NCBI RefSeq assembly: GCF_019802055.1
Contig: NZ_JAHVHW010000011.1
Location: 1-64,000, forward strand
Reading direction: 5' to 3'
Source: Ferrimonas balearica
GTDB lineage: Bacteria; Pseudomonadota; Gammaproteobacteria; Enterobacterales; Shewanellaceae
DNA: 64,000 nucleotides
Shown: piece by piece, positions 9,078-18,763 of the stretch
Layout of the letters: each line of letters opens with the position of its first letter
Position numbering within the stretch: position 1 is the first letter of the stretch
The notes under the pieces: model-generated
The model's database searches: none
Told to the model about the DNA's origin: nothing
The model's input: only the letters and a program-made list of their open reading frames with translations
Made by a program: the position numbers and the translations under genes

Positions 9078-11009
9078 ATGGCTGAAAAAGGGGCCCTGTG
9101 GGGCGGTCGGTTCAGCGGCGCCGCAGACAGCCGCTTCAAGTTGTTCAACGACTCCCTGCCCGTGGATTACCGTTTGGTACAGCAGGACATTACCGGCTCC
9201 ATTGCCTGGGCCGGTGCCCTGCAGCAGGTGGGAGTACTCAATGAACTGGAGCACGGCTCGCTGGTCAAGGCACTGCATGAACTGGCGGAGTCCGTGACTG
9301 ACGAACAGATCCTGGATTCCGGTGCCGAGGACATTCACAGCTTTGTGGAAGGGGCGCTGATCGAGAAGGTAGGCGACCTGGGCAAAAAGCTGCATACCGG
9401 GCGTTCCCGGAATGACCAGGTGGCCACGGACCTGAAACTCTGGTGCAAAGATCAGTGCGAGTTGCTGATAGAGGCATTGGTTCGTCTGCAGCAGCAACTG
9501 TTGAGTCTGGCTCAGCGGGAGGCCCAAACGGTTCTGCCGGGCTATACCCATCTGCAACGGGCGCAGCCCATCACCTTTGGCCACTGGTGTCTGGCGTATG
9601 TGGAGATGCTGGAGCGGGACCTAACCCGGGTTAAGGACGCCGTAGCGCGTCTGGATCGCTGCCCTCTGGGCAGTGGCGCTCTGGCCGGCACCGCCTATCC
9701 GGTGGACCGTCAGGCCCTGGCCCATGCGCTTGGGTTTGCCAGTGCAACCGCCAACAGTCTGGATGCAGTCTCTGACCGCGACCACGTGGTGGAACTGTGC
9801 AGCGCGGCGGCGACAGCGATGATGCACCTCTCCCGCTTTGCGGAGGATCTGATCTTCTACAACAGTGGCGAGGCGGGATTCATTGAGTTGTCCGATGCGG
9901 TGACCTCCGGCTCCTCGCTGATGCCGCAGAAGAAAAACCCCGATGCGCTGGAGCTGATCCGGGGCAAGACGGGCCGGGTTTACGGTGCGTTGATTGGCAT
10001 TCTGACCACCATGAAAGCCCTCCCTATGGCCTACAACAAGGACATGCAGGAGGACAAAGAGGGGCTGTTTGATGCCCTGGACACCTGGTTGGCTTGTACC
10101 GAGATGGCGACCCTGGTGCTGGAAGGCCTCAAGGTCAATGCAACACGGACTCTGGCGGCCGCCCAGCAGGGCTACGCCAATGCGACAGAACTGGCGGATT
10201 ACCTGGTTTCCAAGGGGATGCCGTTCCGGGAAGCACACCATGTGGTGGGCGAAGTCGTGGTGGCGGCGATTGCCGCTCAGAAAGCACTGGAAGACTTTAC
10301 CCTGCCGGAGCTTCAGGCCTACAGCGAGGTGATTCAATCCGATGTGTTCCAGCACCTCACCATTGATGCCTGTCTGGCCAAGCGGGACACCCTGGGTGGC
10401 ACCGCTCTGATCCAGGTGGAGCAGGCACTGGGAAGTCGCGAGGCCAAAGAGTCGCTGGCTGAGCGAGATGCACTGGGCGGCACGGCGCCTGAGCAGGTGC
10501 TGCATGCGCTGGACACCAGCCAGCAGCGTTTGAACGCTCACAAGGCTGAGATCCTCAAGGTACGCAACGCCAAGCTGTCTGACGTGGACGCCATTCACGC
10601 CATCAACGCTTACTGGGCTGAGAAGGGGGATACCCTGCCTCGCAGCCGGGACGACGTACTGCGGGACATCCTCGATTTCTCCGTGGCGGAGCAGGAGGGC
10701 AAGGTGGTTGGCTGTGCCTCTCTCTACATCTACGAGACCGGATTGGCGGAGATGCGTTCAGTGGGGATCGATCCGAATCACCACGGAGCGGGTCAGGGGC
10801 GAGCCCTGGTGGATTATATGCTCCAGCGTGGTCGGGAACTCGAACTGCAACGGGTTATCGTGCTGACTCGCGTACCGGGCTTCTTTGGCAAGCTGGGCTT
10901 TGAGCGAACCGATATGGAAGGGTTACCGGAGAAAGTGATCAAGGATTGCGAGCTCTGCCCACGTAAGCACGCCTGTGACGAAGTGGCGATGCAGTACCGC
11001 TTCGATTGA
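9078..11009 (+). CDS. argH: Argininosuccinate lyase fused to an N-acetyltransferase (ArgH(A))
   Basis: A 643-residue bifunctional protein. Residues 1 to about 455 are argininosuccinate lyase (last step of arginine synthesis), with the fumarase-family signature [11 protein letters not shown] near 278-288 and the N-terminal WGGRF. Residues about 493-643 are a GNAT domain with [19 protein letters not shown] and a Cys-containing tail, corresponding to the ArgA-type acetyltransferase known to be fused to ArgH in Vibrio, Moritella and relatives. It can therefore supply N-acetylglutamate synthase activity, the first step of the pathway. The ATG at 9078, one base after argG, begins [13 protein letters not shown] motif at residues 433-452 is repeated at 460-479 in the linker, an unusual internal duplication. 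Confidence 0.95.
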   Translation: MAEKGALWGGRFSGAADSRFKLFNDSLPVDYRLVQQDITGSIAWAGALQQVGVLNELEHGSLVKALHELAESVTDEQILDSGAEDIHSFVEGALIEKVGDLGKKLHTGRSRNDQVATDLKLWCKDQCELLIEALVRLQQQLLSLAQREAQTVLPGYTHLQRAQPITFGHWCLAYVEMLERDLTRVKDAVARLDRCPLGSGALAGTAYPVDRQALAHALGFASATANSLDAVSDRDHVVELCSAAATAMMHLSRFAEDLIFYNSGEAGFIELSDAVTSGSSLMPQKKNPDALELIRGKTGRVYGALIGILTTMKALPMAYNKDMQEDKEGLFDALDTWLACTEMATLVLEGLKVNATRTLAAAQQGYANATELADYLVSKGMPFREAHHVVGEVVVAAIAAQKALEDFTLPELQAYSEVIQSDVFQHLTIDACLAKRDTLGGTALIQVEQALGSREAKESLAERDALGGTAPEQVLHALDTSQQRLNAHKAEILKVRNAKLSDVDAIHAINAYWAEKGDTLPRSRDDVLRDILDFSVAEQEGKVVGCASLYIYETGLAEMRSVGIDPNHHGAGQGRALVDYMLQRGRELELQRVIVLTRVPGFFGKLGFERTDMEGLPEKVIKDCELCPRKHACDEVAMQYRFD

Positions 11010-11023
11010 GCCGGTAGCGCCAT

Positions 11024-11055
11024 AAAAAAGCCGCCCGATTGGGCGGCTTTTTCGT
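11024..11055. terminator. Bidirectional terminator between argH and mrcA
   Basis: AAAAAAGCCGCCC, a GATT loop, then GGGCGGCTTTTT. The A-run on one side and T-run on the other let it serve both the arg operon and the convergent mrcA. Confidence 0.92.
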
Positions 11056-11059
11056 GGTC

Positions 11060-13633
11060 TCAGAACAGCTCTTCGGTGGCTTCCTGTTCAAAGATGGGCG
11101 TTTCCGTCTGGACCGCTTCGGCCAGTTCGGTGGGCGCGGTGCCATCAATGAAATACTCGAAACGGGAGCTGGAGTCTGTGCGGTTGGACAGCTTGCCGCT
11201 GGCCAGGTCGATCCGCGCGGTTACGATCCCGCCCGGCACCACAATTCCCTGCTCGGGAACCCCCTGAAGCACCTGATGCATAAACTGGTTCCAGGCCGGA
11301 CCTGCGGTTTTTGCACCAGACTCACCGGCGGTGATCTGGTCCTGCGGACCGTAAGGGTTCCAGCGGGTGCGACCGAGTTGGCGACCGTGGTCATCGAAGC
11401 CGACCCAGGCGGTGGCGACCATATCGGGCGCAAACCCGGTGAACCAGGTGTCTCTTGCTTCGTTAGTGGTACCCGTTTTGCCGCCGATGTCGTGACGTTT
11501 GATCAAGCGGGCGGCACGCCAGGCGGTACCGTTCCAGCCGGTACCCTGGCTCCAGTCACCACCACCCCAGATCACGGACTTCAGGGTCTCGTGGATCAGG
11601 AAGGCGTTTTGCTCGCTGATGATCTGCGGTGCCAGACGGTCTGCGGGCCAGAGACACTGCTGAGCAAATTCCGGCAGATTGTCATCGGCTCCGGCAGCTT
11701 GTTCAGCCAGCGCGGTCTTGCAGTCCAGGCAGGCAATCTTGGGCTGGGCCTCGAAGATCTGGTTGCCGCTGTGGTCTTCAATCCGCTCAATAAAGTAGGG
11801 GTCCACCAGGAAGCCGCCATTGGCGAATACCGAGAAAGCCCGCACGTTCTCCAGCGGTGTGACGGAAGCGGAGCCCAGAGAGATGGACTCGTTACGGGGC
11901 AGATCCGCGCGATCGAAGCCAAACTTGGCAGCGTGGTCGATAAAGGTATCCACGCCGATGTCACGAATCACCCGAACCGCCATGACGTTGATCGACTGCG
12001 CCAGACCCTGGCGAACCCGGGTCGGGCCGGTGTAGACGTCCGGTGAGTTGCGCGGACGCCAGGCGGTACCCTGGCTGCGATCCCACTGGTTGATGGGCGC
12101 GTTGTTCACCAGCGTCGACAGGGTAAAGCCATTCTCCAGCGCACTGGAGTACAGGAAGGGCTTGATGTTGGAGCCCAACTGACGCTTTGCCTGAGTCACG
12201 CGGTTGTATTGGCTCTGACCAAAGTCATAGCCTCCAACCAGGGCTCGGATCGCCCCATCTTCCGGGTCCATGGCAACAAAGGCGCTGCTGACTTCGGGAA
12301 CCTGGCTCAGCCACCAGTGATCGTCATGACGGCGGATCCAGATCTGGTCGCCTGGCGTCAGCACCTCGCCCGCCGTTTTCGGCGCGTTACCCTGGCGAGT
12401 GTCAGAGATGAACTCACGAGCCCAGTTGATCCCCTCCCAGGGCAGGGTGAGGGTTTCGCCTTCGGCGTTCATCACCTCGGCCTGCTTCTCCTCAACATTC
12501 AGAACCACTGCAGGATGGATATCCCGGTGACGATTAACGCCTTTCAGGTGGGCCTGGATCTGCTCGGGAGTCCACGCTTCGGCACTGGGGGTGCCGCTCT
12601 GCTCTGTCAACGGTTCACCCCAAAGACGGGTTTGCGGACCGCGATAGCCGTGGCGGGTGTCATAGGCAAACAGATTGTCCAGCAGGGCTCGCTGAGCCGC
12701 GTGCTGCTGATCTGAGCGAACGGTAGTGTAGATGTTGAAACCACTGGTGTAGGCGGCTTCCTCACCGTAGGTGGCGACCATGTAGTCACGCACCATCTCG
12801 GCGATGTAAGGGGCGTAGAGATCGATCTCTGCACCGTGGTAGCGAGCCGTTACCGGCGCCTGACGGGCCTCATCAAACTCAGCACGGGTGATGTAGCCCA
12901 CGTCCAGCATCCGTCCCAATACCACGTTGCGGCGCGTCATGGCGCGCTCAGGGTTGCGGATCGGGTTTGCGGCGGAGGGCGCCTGAGGCAGACCGGCGAT
13001 CATCGCCATCTCAGCCAGGGTCAGGTCACTCACATCACGGCCGTAGTAGACCTGAGCTGCCGCACCAACGCCATAAGCCCGGTTACCCAGGAAGCTTCGG
13101 TTGAGATAGAGCTCGAGGATCTCCTCTTTGGTCAGCAGACGCTCAATCTCAAGGGCCAGGAAGATCTCCTTCACCTTACGGATATAGGTCTTCTCGCGAC
13201 TCAGGAAGAAGTTACGGGCGACCTGCATGGTGATGGTACTGGCACCCTGAGATTTTCGGCCGGTGGTCACCAGTACCACGGCAGCACGAATCACACCGAT
13301 GGGGTCCACCCCATGGTGTTCGAAGAAGCGGGCATCTTCCGTCGCCAACACGGCGTCGATCAGCGGCTGAGGGATCTCCTCATAGCGCAGAGGTATACGG
13401 CGTTTCTCACCGAACTGAGACATCAACAGGCCATCGGCACTGTAGACGCGCATCGGGGTTTGCAGCTGCACGGTCTTCAGAGATTCCACTCCGGGCAGGG
13501 TCGGTGCGATCCATAAGTAGAGGCCGGCGAGGGCGCCGATCCCCAGTAGACCCAGGACAGTAAGCGCAATTAAAAGGCGTTTGAGCCATTTCACGTTACG
13601 GGATTCCACTCTGTCGGTGAACACAAAAGGCAC
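11060..13633 (-). CDS. mrcA: Penicillin-binding protein 1A (class A, bifunctional)
   Basis: An 857-residue inner-membrane enzyme that polymerises and cross-links peptidoglycan in the periplasm. One N-terminal membrane segment (about residues 19-40) is followed by the glycosyltransferase domain, with catalytic Glu in ATEDARFFEHHGVDP near 95 and QGASTITMQVARN. An OB-like insert follows, then the transpeptidase domain with GSNIKPF (the SxxK serine), and KTGTTNEARDTWF. Its outer-membrane activator LpoA is encoded at 28028. The start used is GTG at 13633 with AGAAGGG six bases away; a second GTG at 13594 would give VKWLKRLL, closer to the E. coli N-terminus, and cannot be excluded. It is divergent from pilM, as in many gammaproteobacteria. 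Confidence 0.95.
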   Translation of the reverse strand: MPFVFTDRVESRNVKWLKRLLIALTVLGLLGIGALAGLYLWIAPTLPGVESLKTVQLQTPMRVYSADGLLMSQFGEKRRIPLRYEEIPQPLIDAVLATEDARFFEHHGVDPIGVIRAAVVLVTTGRKSQGASTITMQVARNFFLSREKTYIRKVKEIFLALEIERLLTKEEILELYLNRSFLGNRAYGVGAAAQVYYGRDVSDLTLAEMAMIAGLPQAPSAANPIRNPERAMTRRNVVLGRMLDVGYITRAEFDEARQAPVTARYHGAEIDLYAPYIAEMVRDYMVATYGEEAAYTSGFNIYTTVRSDQQHAAQRALLDNLFAYDTRHGYRGPQTRLWGEPLTEQSGTPSAEAWTPEQIQAHLKGVNRHRDIHPAVVLNVEEKQAEVMNAEGETLTLPWEGINWAREFISDTRQGNAPKTAGEVLTPGDQIWIRRHDDHWWLSQVPEVSSAFVAMDPEDGAIRALVGGYDFGQSQYNRVTQAKRQLGSNIKPFLYSSALENGFTLSTLVNNAPINQWDRSQGTAWRPRNSPDVYTGPTRVRQGLAQSINVMAVRVIRDIGVDTFIDHAAKFGFDRADLPRNESISLGSASVTPLENVRAFSVFANGGFLVDPYFIERIEDHSGNQIFEAQPKIACLDCKTALAEQAAGADDNLPEFAQQCLWPADRLAPQIISEQNAFLIHETLKSVIWGGGDWSQGTGWNGTAWRAARLIKRHDIGGKTGTTNEARDTWFTGFAPDMVATAWVGFDDHGRQLGRTRWNPYGPQDQITAGESGAKTAGPAWNQFMHQVLQGVPEQGIVVPGGIVTARIDLASGKLSNRTDSSSRFEYFIDGTAPTELAEAVQTETPIFEQEATEELF

Positions 13634-13767
13634 AGTATACCCTTCTCAACCTTGACCAAAAAGGCATCAATCCGGAATTGATTGAGGTGGGAAAAGGGCT
13701 GCGCCGAGTAAAAAGTGGTGCTAGTCTAGCAACGGACATAACAAGGACTTAACGACTGGCAGGGAGC

Positions 13768-14847
13768 ATGCTTTCCAAATTGTTCAAACCCCGTTTACCT
13801 CGGATGGTTGGGGTGGACATCGGTTCTCGTGAAGTCAAAGCGATCTTACTGGCTGAGACCCCCGATGGCTACCAGGTTGATGGTGCAGCGCGTGTCCCGT
13901 TACCGCGGGGGGCGGTTGTCGATCGCGAAATCAAAGACCCTATCGCCGTTTCTGAAGCGATGGCACGCATCCGTGCGCAACTTCCCCGAGGCGTCAAATT
14001 CGGCGCTGCTTCCGTGTCCGGCTCCACCGTGATGACCAAAGTGATCCAGATGGACGCCACCCTGTCGGACGAGGAGCTGGAGGCTCAGATTGAGATCGAG
14101 GCGGATAACCTCATCCCCTATCCTCTCGAAGAGGTGAACATCGACTTTGAGACGCTGAAGGTCAGTGACAGGGACCCGGCCAAAGTGGATGTGCTTCTTG
14201 CTGCCTGCCGTTCCGATAATGTTGATGCCCGCGTTGATGCACTGGAAGCCGCTGAACTGGAATCCAAGGTGATCGACGTTGAGGGCTATGCCCTGGGTCG
14301 AAGCTTCAAACTGCTGGTGGACCAGGTACCCGATAGCGACGCGGGCAAAACCGTGGCCTTGGTGGATGTTGGCGCGAGCATGACCACCTTTGCGGTGGTG
14401 GATAACGGCGAAACCGTCTTTATCCGTGAGCAGGCGTTTGGGGGCGAGCAGTTTACTCAGTCGATTCTCTCCTACTACGGCATGAGCTACGAAGAAGCGG
14501 AAGCGGCCAAGGTCAATGAAGAGCTGCCCCGCAACTACGTGTTTGAGGTACTGGCCCCTTTCCAGACTCAACTGCTTCAGCAGATCCGCCGAACGCTTCA
14601 GATCTACTGCAACGCGTCGGGCAAGGAGAAGGTGGATTACCTGCTGCTCAGCGGTGGCAGCTCTGCCATTGAGGGTTTGACGACCATGCTCAGCAATGAG
14701 TTGGGGATCCCAACCAGCATCGTGGCCCCCTTTGAGAGTCGCCTGAAGGCCAGCGATCGGTTGCCGGCCCAGATCAGGGAAGAGATTCCACGGTATATGG
14801 TGGCCTGCGGTTTGGCGCTAAGGAGCTTTGAACCATGGCACACATAA
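13768..14847 (+). CDS. pilM: Type IV pilus inner-membrane platform protein PilM
   Basis: A 359-residue actin-like cytoplasmic ATPase-fold protein. It has MVGVDIGSREVKAI near residue 12, the phosphate-binding-like ALVDVGASMTTF near 195, and YLLLSGGSSAIEG near 290. PilM binds the N-terminus of PilN and forms a cytoplasmic ring of the alignment complex linking the PilB/PilC motor to the PilQ secretin. First gene of pilM-N-O-P-Q, with a 13-base overlap into pilN. AGGGAGC precedes the ATG. The motor, prepilin peptidase and pilin genes are in this window too, at 56531-60820. Confidence 0.96.
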   Translation: MLSKLFKPRLPRMVGVDIGSREVKAILLAETPDGYQVDGAARVPLPRGAVVDREIKDPIAVSEAMARIRAQLPRGVKFGAASVSGSTVMTKVIQMDATLSDEELEAQIEIEADNLIPYPLEEVNIDFETLKVSDRDPAKVDVLLAACRSDNVDARVDALEAAELESKVIDVEGYALGRSFKLLVDQVPDSDAGKTVALVDVGASMTTFAVVDNGETVFIREQAFGGEQFTQSILSYYGMSYEEAEAAKVNEELPRNYVFEVLAPFQTQLLQQIRRTLQIYCNASGKEKVDYLLLSGGSSAIEGLTTMLSNELGIPTSIVAPFESRLKASDRLPAQIREEIPRYMVACGLALRSFEPWHT

Positions 14848-15437
14848 ACCTATTGCCCTGGCGGGAGACCGAGCGCGCCCGCCGCAAGAAAGAGTATCTG
14901 TATCTGCTGGGCGCGGTGGCCGTGTCGACGGTGGCCCTGATCATGATCGTTAACTTCTGGGTGGGTCATAAGCAGGAGTTGCAGCAAGAGCGAAACCGCT
15001 ACCTGCAGACCGAGATCGCCAAGCTGGAACAGCAGATTGTTGAGATCAGCAAGATCAAAGAGCAGAAGAAGAATCTAACCCGTCGAATCGACGTCATTGA
15101 GGCGTTGCAGCAGCGTCGTCACCTGCCGGTGCAGGTGATGAACGAACTGGCCCGAGTGATGGTGCCTGGTGTCTTCCTCACCAAATTGGAAGTGATGGAC
15201 GGTAAGGTGCTGGTTGAGGGGTACTGTGAGTCCAACAACCACCTGGCCAACCTGATGAGAGAAGTGGAGCAGGCGCGCTGGCTGGCCAGCCCGAGAGTGC
15301 AGCAGATTGTTGCGGCGAACGGCCCGACGGACCAACCGGGCCGGATCCACGCCTTCAAGTTGGAACTGGATGTTCTGCACCAAGGCGATGGGCCAATCAA
15401 ACAGGATGAAGTCATGGCTTCAGCGGTGGGAGGTTAA
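14835..15437 (+). CDS. pilN: Type IV pilus alignment protein PilN
   Basis: A 200-residue bitopic membrane protein. The N-terminal INLLPWRE motif (residues 4-11) is the PilM-binding sequence; a single membrane segment covers about 24-44; a coiled coil follows (about 50-95), then a small ferredoxin-like periplasmic domain. It heterodimerises with PilO in the pilus alignment complex. It overlaps pilM by 13 bases, so the two are translationally coupled. Confidence 0.95.
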   Translation: MAHINLLPWRETERARRKKEYLYLLGAVAVSTVALIMIVNFWVGHKQELQQERNRYLQTEIAKLEQQIVEISKIKEQKKNLTRRIDVIEALQQRRHLPVQVMNELARVMVPGVFLTKLEVMDGKVLVEGYCESNNHLANLMREVEQARWLASPRVQQIVAANGPTDQPGRIHAFKLELDVLHQGDGPIKQDEVMASAVGG

Positions 15438-15442
15438 CAGGG

Positions 15443-16036
15443 ATGGATCTCAAACAGTTTGAGGGCCTGGACTTCGAAAACATCGCCATCTGGCCCAAGG
15501 AAGTCAAAGTGGTTTTCGGGGTGGTGCTGGCGGTGCTGGTTGGCGTCGCGGGCTATTTTCTGGTGATCAAAGACTCACTGGATACCTTGAGAAACCTGGA
15601 GAGCAAAGAGGTGAGCCTGCGGGCTGACTTTGAAGCCAAGTATCGTCTCGCCGCCAACCTGCCGCGTTATCGTGAGCAGTTGGCCCAGATGCAGGAGCAG
15701 TTCCAGGAGATGTTGGGGATGCTGCCGACCCAGAGCGAGATGCCGGGACTGCTCGACGACGTCACCTTTCTGGCAACCGACGCGAACCTGCGGATCTCCA
15801 GCCTGAACTGGCTGCCGGAACAGCACAAAGAGTTCTACGTGGAACTGCCGATTGAGATGAAGATTCAGGGCGGTTACCACGAGTTTGGACAGTTTTCTGC
15901 GGGCGTGGCCAATTTGCCGCGAATTGTCAGTCTTCATGATTTCACCATGGTGCGTTCTGACGACGGCGTGGCGATGACCGTGCAAGCGAAGACCTACCGC
16001 TTCGCCGAGCTGGAACAGGAGGCCAAAAAACAATGA
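15443..16036 (+). CDS. pilO: Type IV pilus alignment protein PilO
   Basis: A 197-residue bitopic inner-membrane protein with a short cytoplasmic N-terminus, one membrane segment (about 26-46), a coiled coil (about 50-95) and a periplasmic globular domain ending in a PilO-like FTMVRSDDGVAMTVQAKTYRF. It pairs with PilN and holds PilP. It begins 5 bases after pilN and overlaps pilP by 4 bases. Confidence 0.95.
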   Translation: MDLKQFEGLDFENIAIWPKEVKVVFGVVLAVLVGVAGYFLVIKDSLDTLRNLESKEVSLRADFEAKYRLAANLPRYREQLAQMQEQFQEMLGMLPTQSEMPGLLDDVTFLATDANLRISSLNWLPEQHKEFYVELPIEMKIQGGYHEFGQFSAGVANLPRIVSLHDFTMVRSDDGVAMTVQAKTYRFAELEQEAKKQ

Positions 16037-16548
16037 GATATTGGTTACTTCTGTTGACTGGCCTGCTGGCCGGATGCTCGGGAGATATGGATGAGTTGCG
16101 CCAGTATGTGGCCGACGTACAGGCGCGGCCGGTTCCGTTTACTGAGCCGCCGGTAGTGCCGCCCGAATTTACCTCTGTACCCTACCAGGTGGCGCAGTTG
16201 CGCAGCCCCTTCGAGCAGTCGGTCAGAAGCATCACCGAACCACTCGAATTGGGCCGTCCGGACTGTCCGCAGCCGGATCACCAGCGTGAAAGAGCCTATC
16301 TGGAGGCCTATGCGCTCGACAGTCTGGATCTGAAAGGCACCATGCAGGATCCCCAGCGTTACTGGGCCCTATTACTGGCCGGTGATGGCAATGTGTATAC
16401 CGTTAAGGAGGGGGACTATCTGGGCCTCTTCAACGGTCAGGTTGCATCCATTGATGAGTCCGGGGTAATGGTGTCGGAGTGGATCCCCGATGGAAATGGT
16501 TGTTGGAATCAGCGGGATACAAAATTGGTTTTGGCTCAGGATCAATAA
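16033..16548 (+). CDS. pilP: Type IV pilus lipoprotein PilP
   Basis: A 171-residue lipoprotein: MRYWLLLLTGLLAGCSGD has lipobox LAGC with predicted lipidated Cys15. A Pro-rich flexible linker (PVPFTEPPVVPPEF) is followed by the compact C-terminal beta domain with DLKGTMQDPQRYWALLLAGDGNVYTVKEGDYLGLFNG, typical of PilP. It links the PilN/PilO dimer to the N-domains of the PilQ secretin. The ATGA overlap with pilO and the 12-base gap to pilQ support one operon. Confidence 0.95.
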   Translation: MRYWLLLLTGLLAGCSGDMDELRQYVADVQARPVPFTEPPVVPPEFTSVPYQVAQLRSPFEQSVRSITEPLELGRPDCPQPDHQRERAYLEAYALDSLDLKGTMQDPQRYWALLLAGDGNVYTVKEGDYLGLFNGQVASIDESGVMVSEWIPDGNGCWNQRDTKLVLAQDQ

Positions 16549-16560
16549 CAAGGACGACTT

Positions 16561-18606
16561 ATGAGTTTTTTTAAAGGGATTCGGCAGGGACTGCCGCGTT
16601 TCGAACATCGCTTCATCGCACGTCGTCTGTTGCTGGGCGGTGCCCTGTTAACCGCTGCCAGCAGTGTCTGGGCGGGAACGCTGGAAGATTTGCGCTACCA
16701 GGCGCAGGTTGATGGCATGCTGGAAGTGGAGCTGACCTTCGACCAACTGGAGTCTGAGCCCCAGATCTCGGTTTCCGCTAACCCGGCAGAGATCCGATTC
16801 CGCTTTCCGGATGGCGTATCCGGGCTGCAGTTGAGCCAGATCCCCATCGACCTGAAAGGGGTCAAGGCGGTGGAGACCCGGTCAGGTGCCGGTGGCCTGG
16901 ATGTGGTATTCCAGCTGGAGAAGATGACCACCTATAAAGGCGCCGTGGACGGCAACCGCTACCGGGTGACCTTCAACGACAACTTTGCCGTCAGCAAGAC
17001 CGAGACCAGCCAATTCCTGAATCGCATTGAGGATATCAACTTCCATCGCGGTAATGAGGGGCAGGCGCTGTTTGCCCTGACGCTGAGCAACCCCACTGCC
17101 GCTGCGAACATTGAGCGGATAGGCAGCGATCTGGAACTGACCCTCTACAACACCCAGATCCAGGATGAAGACCTGTACATTGTGGATGTTCAGGATTTCA
17201 GCACGCTGGTGCGGGGTTTCGAGACCTTCCGCGATAACTTCAACACCCGTATCCGCATCGATACCCAGGGCGAATTCGATTATGACACCCGCCAGGAGGG
17301 CAACCGCTTCCTGATCGAGATTGCGGAACGCACTCAGCCCCGCCTGGAAGATAAGGTGTATGCGGGCAGCGCCCTGTCGATGAACTTTCAGGATGTGCCG
17401 GTGCGCACCGTCCTGCAGATCATTGCGGACCACAACAAGTTCAACCTGGTCACCACCGAGAACGTCTCCGGAAACCTGACTCTGCATCTGGACAAGGTGC
17501 CCTGGGACCAGGCACTGGATATGATCCTCAAGATCCGGGGGCTGGATAAGCGCATTGAGGGCAATATCCTGCTGGTGGCGCCTCGTGAGGAGCTGGCGGC
17601 TCAGGAAAGCCTGGAGCTGCGCGCGGCCCAGGAAGTTCGCGAAGTGGCGCCGCTGTTCTCCGAATACCTGCAGATCAACTACGCCAAGGCCGTGGATATT
17701 GCCGCTCTGTTGGATGGTGAAAATAACAGTCTGCTGTCCGAGCGCGGTTCCGTCTCTGTTGATGAGCGAACCAATACCCTGTTGATCCACGACACGGCAG
17801 AACGTCTGGAAGATATCCACCGGCTTGTTGATATTCTTGATATTCCGGTGAAGCAGGTGGTGATCGAGTCGCGGATGGTGACCGTGCGGGACAATATCAA
17901 CGAAGAGCTGGGCATTCGCTGGGGCATCAGCGATCAGCAGGGCGATAAAGGCACCGCAGGGACTCTGCCGGGGGCAGAGGACATTGCCAATGGCATTATC
18001 CCCTCTCTGAATGATCGGTTGAACGTGAACCTACCGGTTGTCGAGCCCGCGGGCAGCATCGCATTTCACGTTGCCAAACTGGGCGACGGCACCCTGTTGG
18101 ATCTGGAGCTGTCGGCTTTGGAGCGTGAAAACAAGGGGGAGATCATCGCCAGTCCCCGACTGACCACGGCTAACCAGTTTACCGCCTTTATCGAACAGGG
18201 TACGGAGATCCCCTTCGTGCAATCCACTTCCAGTGGCGCCACCTCGGTGGAGTTCAAAAAAGCGGTTCTGGGGCTGACGGTGACGCCGCAGATCACGCCG
18301 GATAACCGGATTGTGCTGGACCTGACCGTTACTCAGGATACCCGTGGTGAAACGGTGCAAACTGCCACCGGACCGGCAGTGGCCATCGATACACAGCGGA
18401 TCTCCACTCAGGTTCTGGCAAAAAATGGGGAGACCATCGTTTTGGGTGGGATTTTCCAGCAGCAGCAACTGAATACCGTGAGCAAAGTGCCGGTGCTTGG
18501 GGACATCCCGCTGGTCGGTGTGCTGTTCCGGAATACTCAGGATTTCACTGAGAAAAAGGAGCTGCTGATCTTCGTAACGCCCAAAATTGTTATCGAAGAG
18601 TTCTGA
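16561..18606 (+). CDS. pilQ: Type IV pilus secretin PilQ
   Basis: A 681-residue outer-membrane secretin through which the pilus passes. It has a signal peptide ending near SVWAG (residue 39), AMIN domains (about 40-260) that bind peptidoglycan, an STN/N0 domain (about 272-345, beginning VYAGSALSMNFQDVPVRTVLQ), an N1 domain with RTNTLLIHDT, and the C-terminal secretin domain with the VPVLGDIPLVGVLFR signature near 642-656. Length is usual for gammaproteobacterial PilQ. A GC-rich hairpin follows at 18618. Confidence 0.96.
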   Translation: MSFFKGIRQGLPRFEHRFIARRLLLGGALLTAASSVWAGTLEDLRYQAQVDGMLEVELTFDQLESEPQISVSANPAEIRFRFPDGVSGLQLSQIPIDLKGVKAVETRSGAGGLDVVFQLEKMTTYKGAVDGNRYRVTFNDNFAVSKTETSQFLNRIEDINFHRGNEGQALFALTLSNPTAAANIERIGSDLELTLYNTQIQDEDLYIVDVQDFSTLVRGFETFRDNFNTRIRIDTQGEFDYDTRQEGNRFLIEIAERTQPRLEDKVYAGSALSMNFQDVPVRTVLQIIADHNKFNLVTTENVSGNLTLHLDKVPWDQALDMILKIRGLDKRIEGNILLVAPREELAAQESLELRAAQEVREVAPLFSEYLQINYAKAVDIAALLDGENNSLLSERGSVSVDERTNTLLIHDTAERLEDIHRLVDILDIPVKQVVIESRMVTVRDNINEELGIRWGISDQQGDKGTAGTLPGAEDIANGIIPSLNDRLNVNLPVVEPAGSIAFHVAKLGDGTLLDLELSALERENKGEIIASPRLTTANQFTAFIEQGTEIPFVQSTSSGATSVEFKKAVLGLTVTPQITPDNRIVLDLTVTQDTRGETVQTATGPAVAIDTQRISTQVLAKNGETIVLGGIFQQQQLNTVSKVPVLGDIPLVGVLFRNTQDFTEKKELLIFVTPKIVIEEF

Positions 18607-18617
18607 TTCTCAATCTC

Positions 18618-18645
18618 AAGGCGGCGCCCCTGCGCCGCCTTCTAT
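18618..18645 (+). terminator. Hairpin after pilQ, probable terminator or attenuator
   Basis: AAGGCGGCGC / GCGCCGCCTT with a CCCT loop, followed by only a partly T-rich tail (CTATTGCG). It may end or attenuate the pil transcript before aroK. A second perfect stem, ACCGCCG/CGGCGGT with a TGA loop, lies at 18713-18729, still upstream of aroK. Confidence 0.6.
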
Positions 18646-18763
18646 TGCGTTAACGGCGCATTCCCTGCGATAATCTGCCACCAAAAATTTGCGTCATAGT
18701 GGGTGTTATTCCACCGCCGTGACGGCGGTCGCTTGTCTCAGTTTTAAGAATTCGACTTTTGAA

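Noticed and set aside
7760-9148. A 462-codon open frame opposite argF, argG and argH
   Set aside because: It lies antisense to three well-identified genes, is low-complexity (Arg/His/Gly-rich), and is an artefact of high G+C coding DNA.
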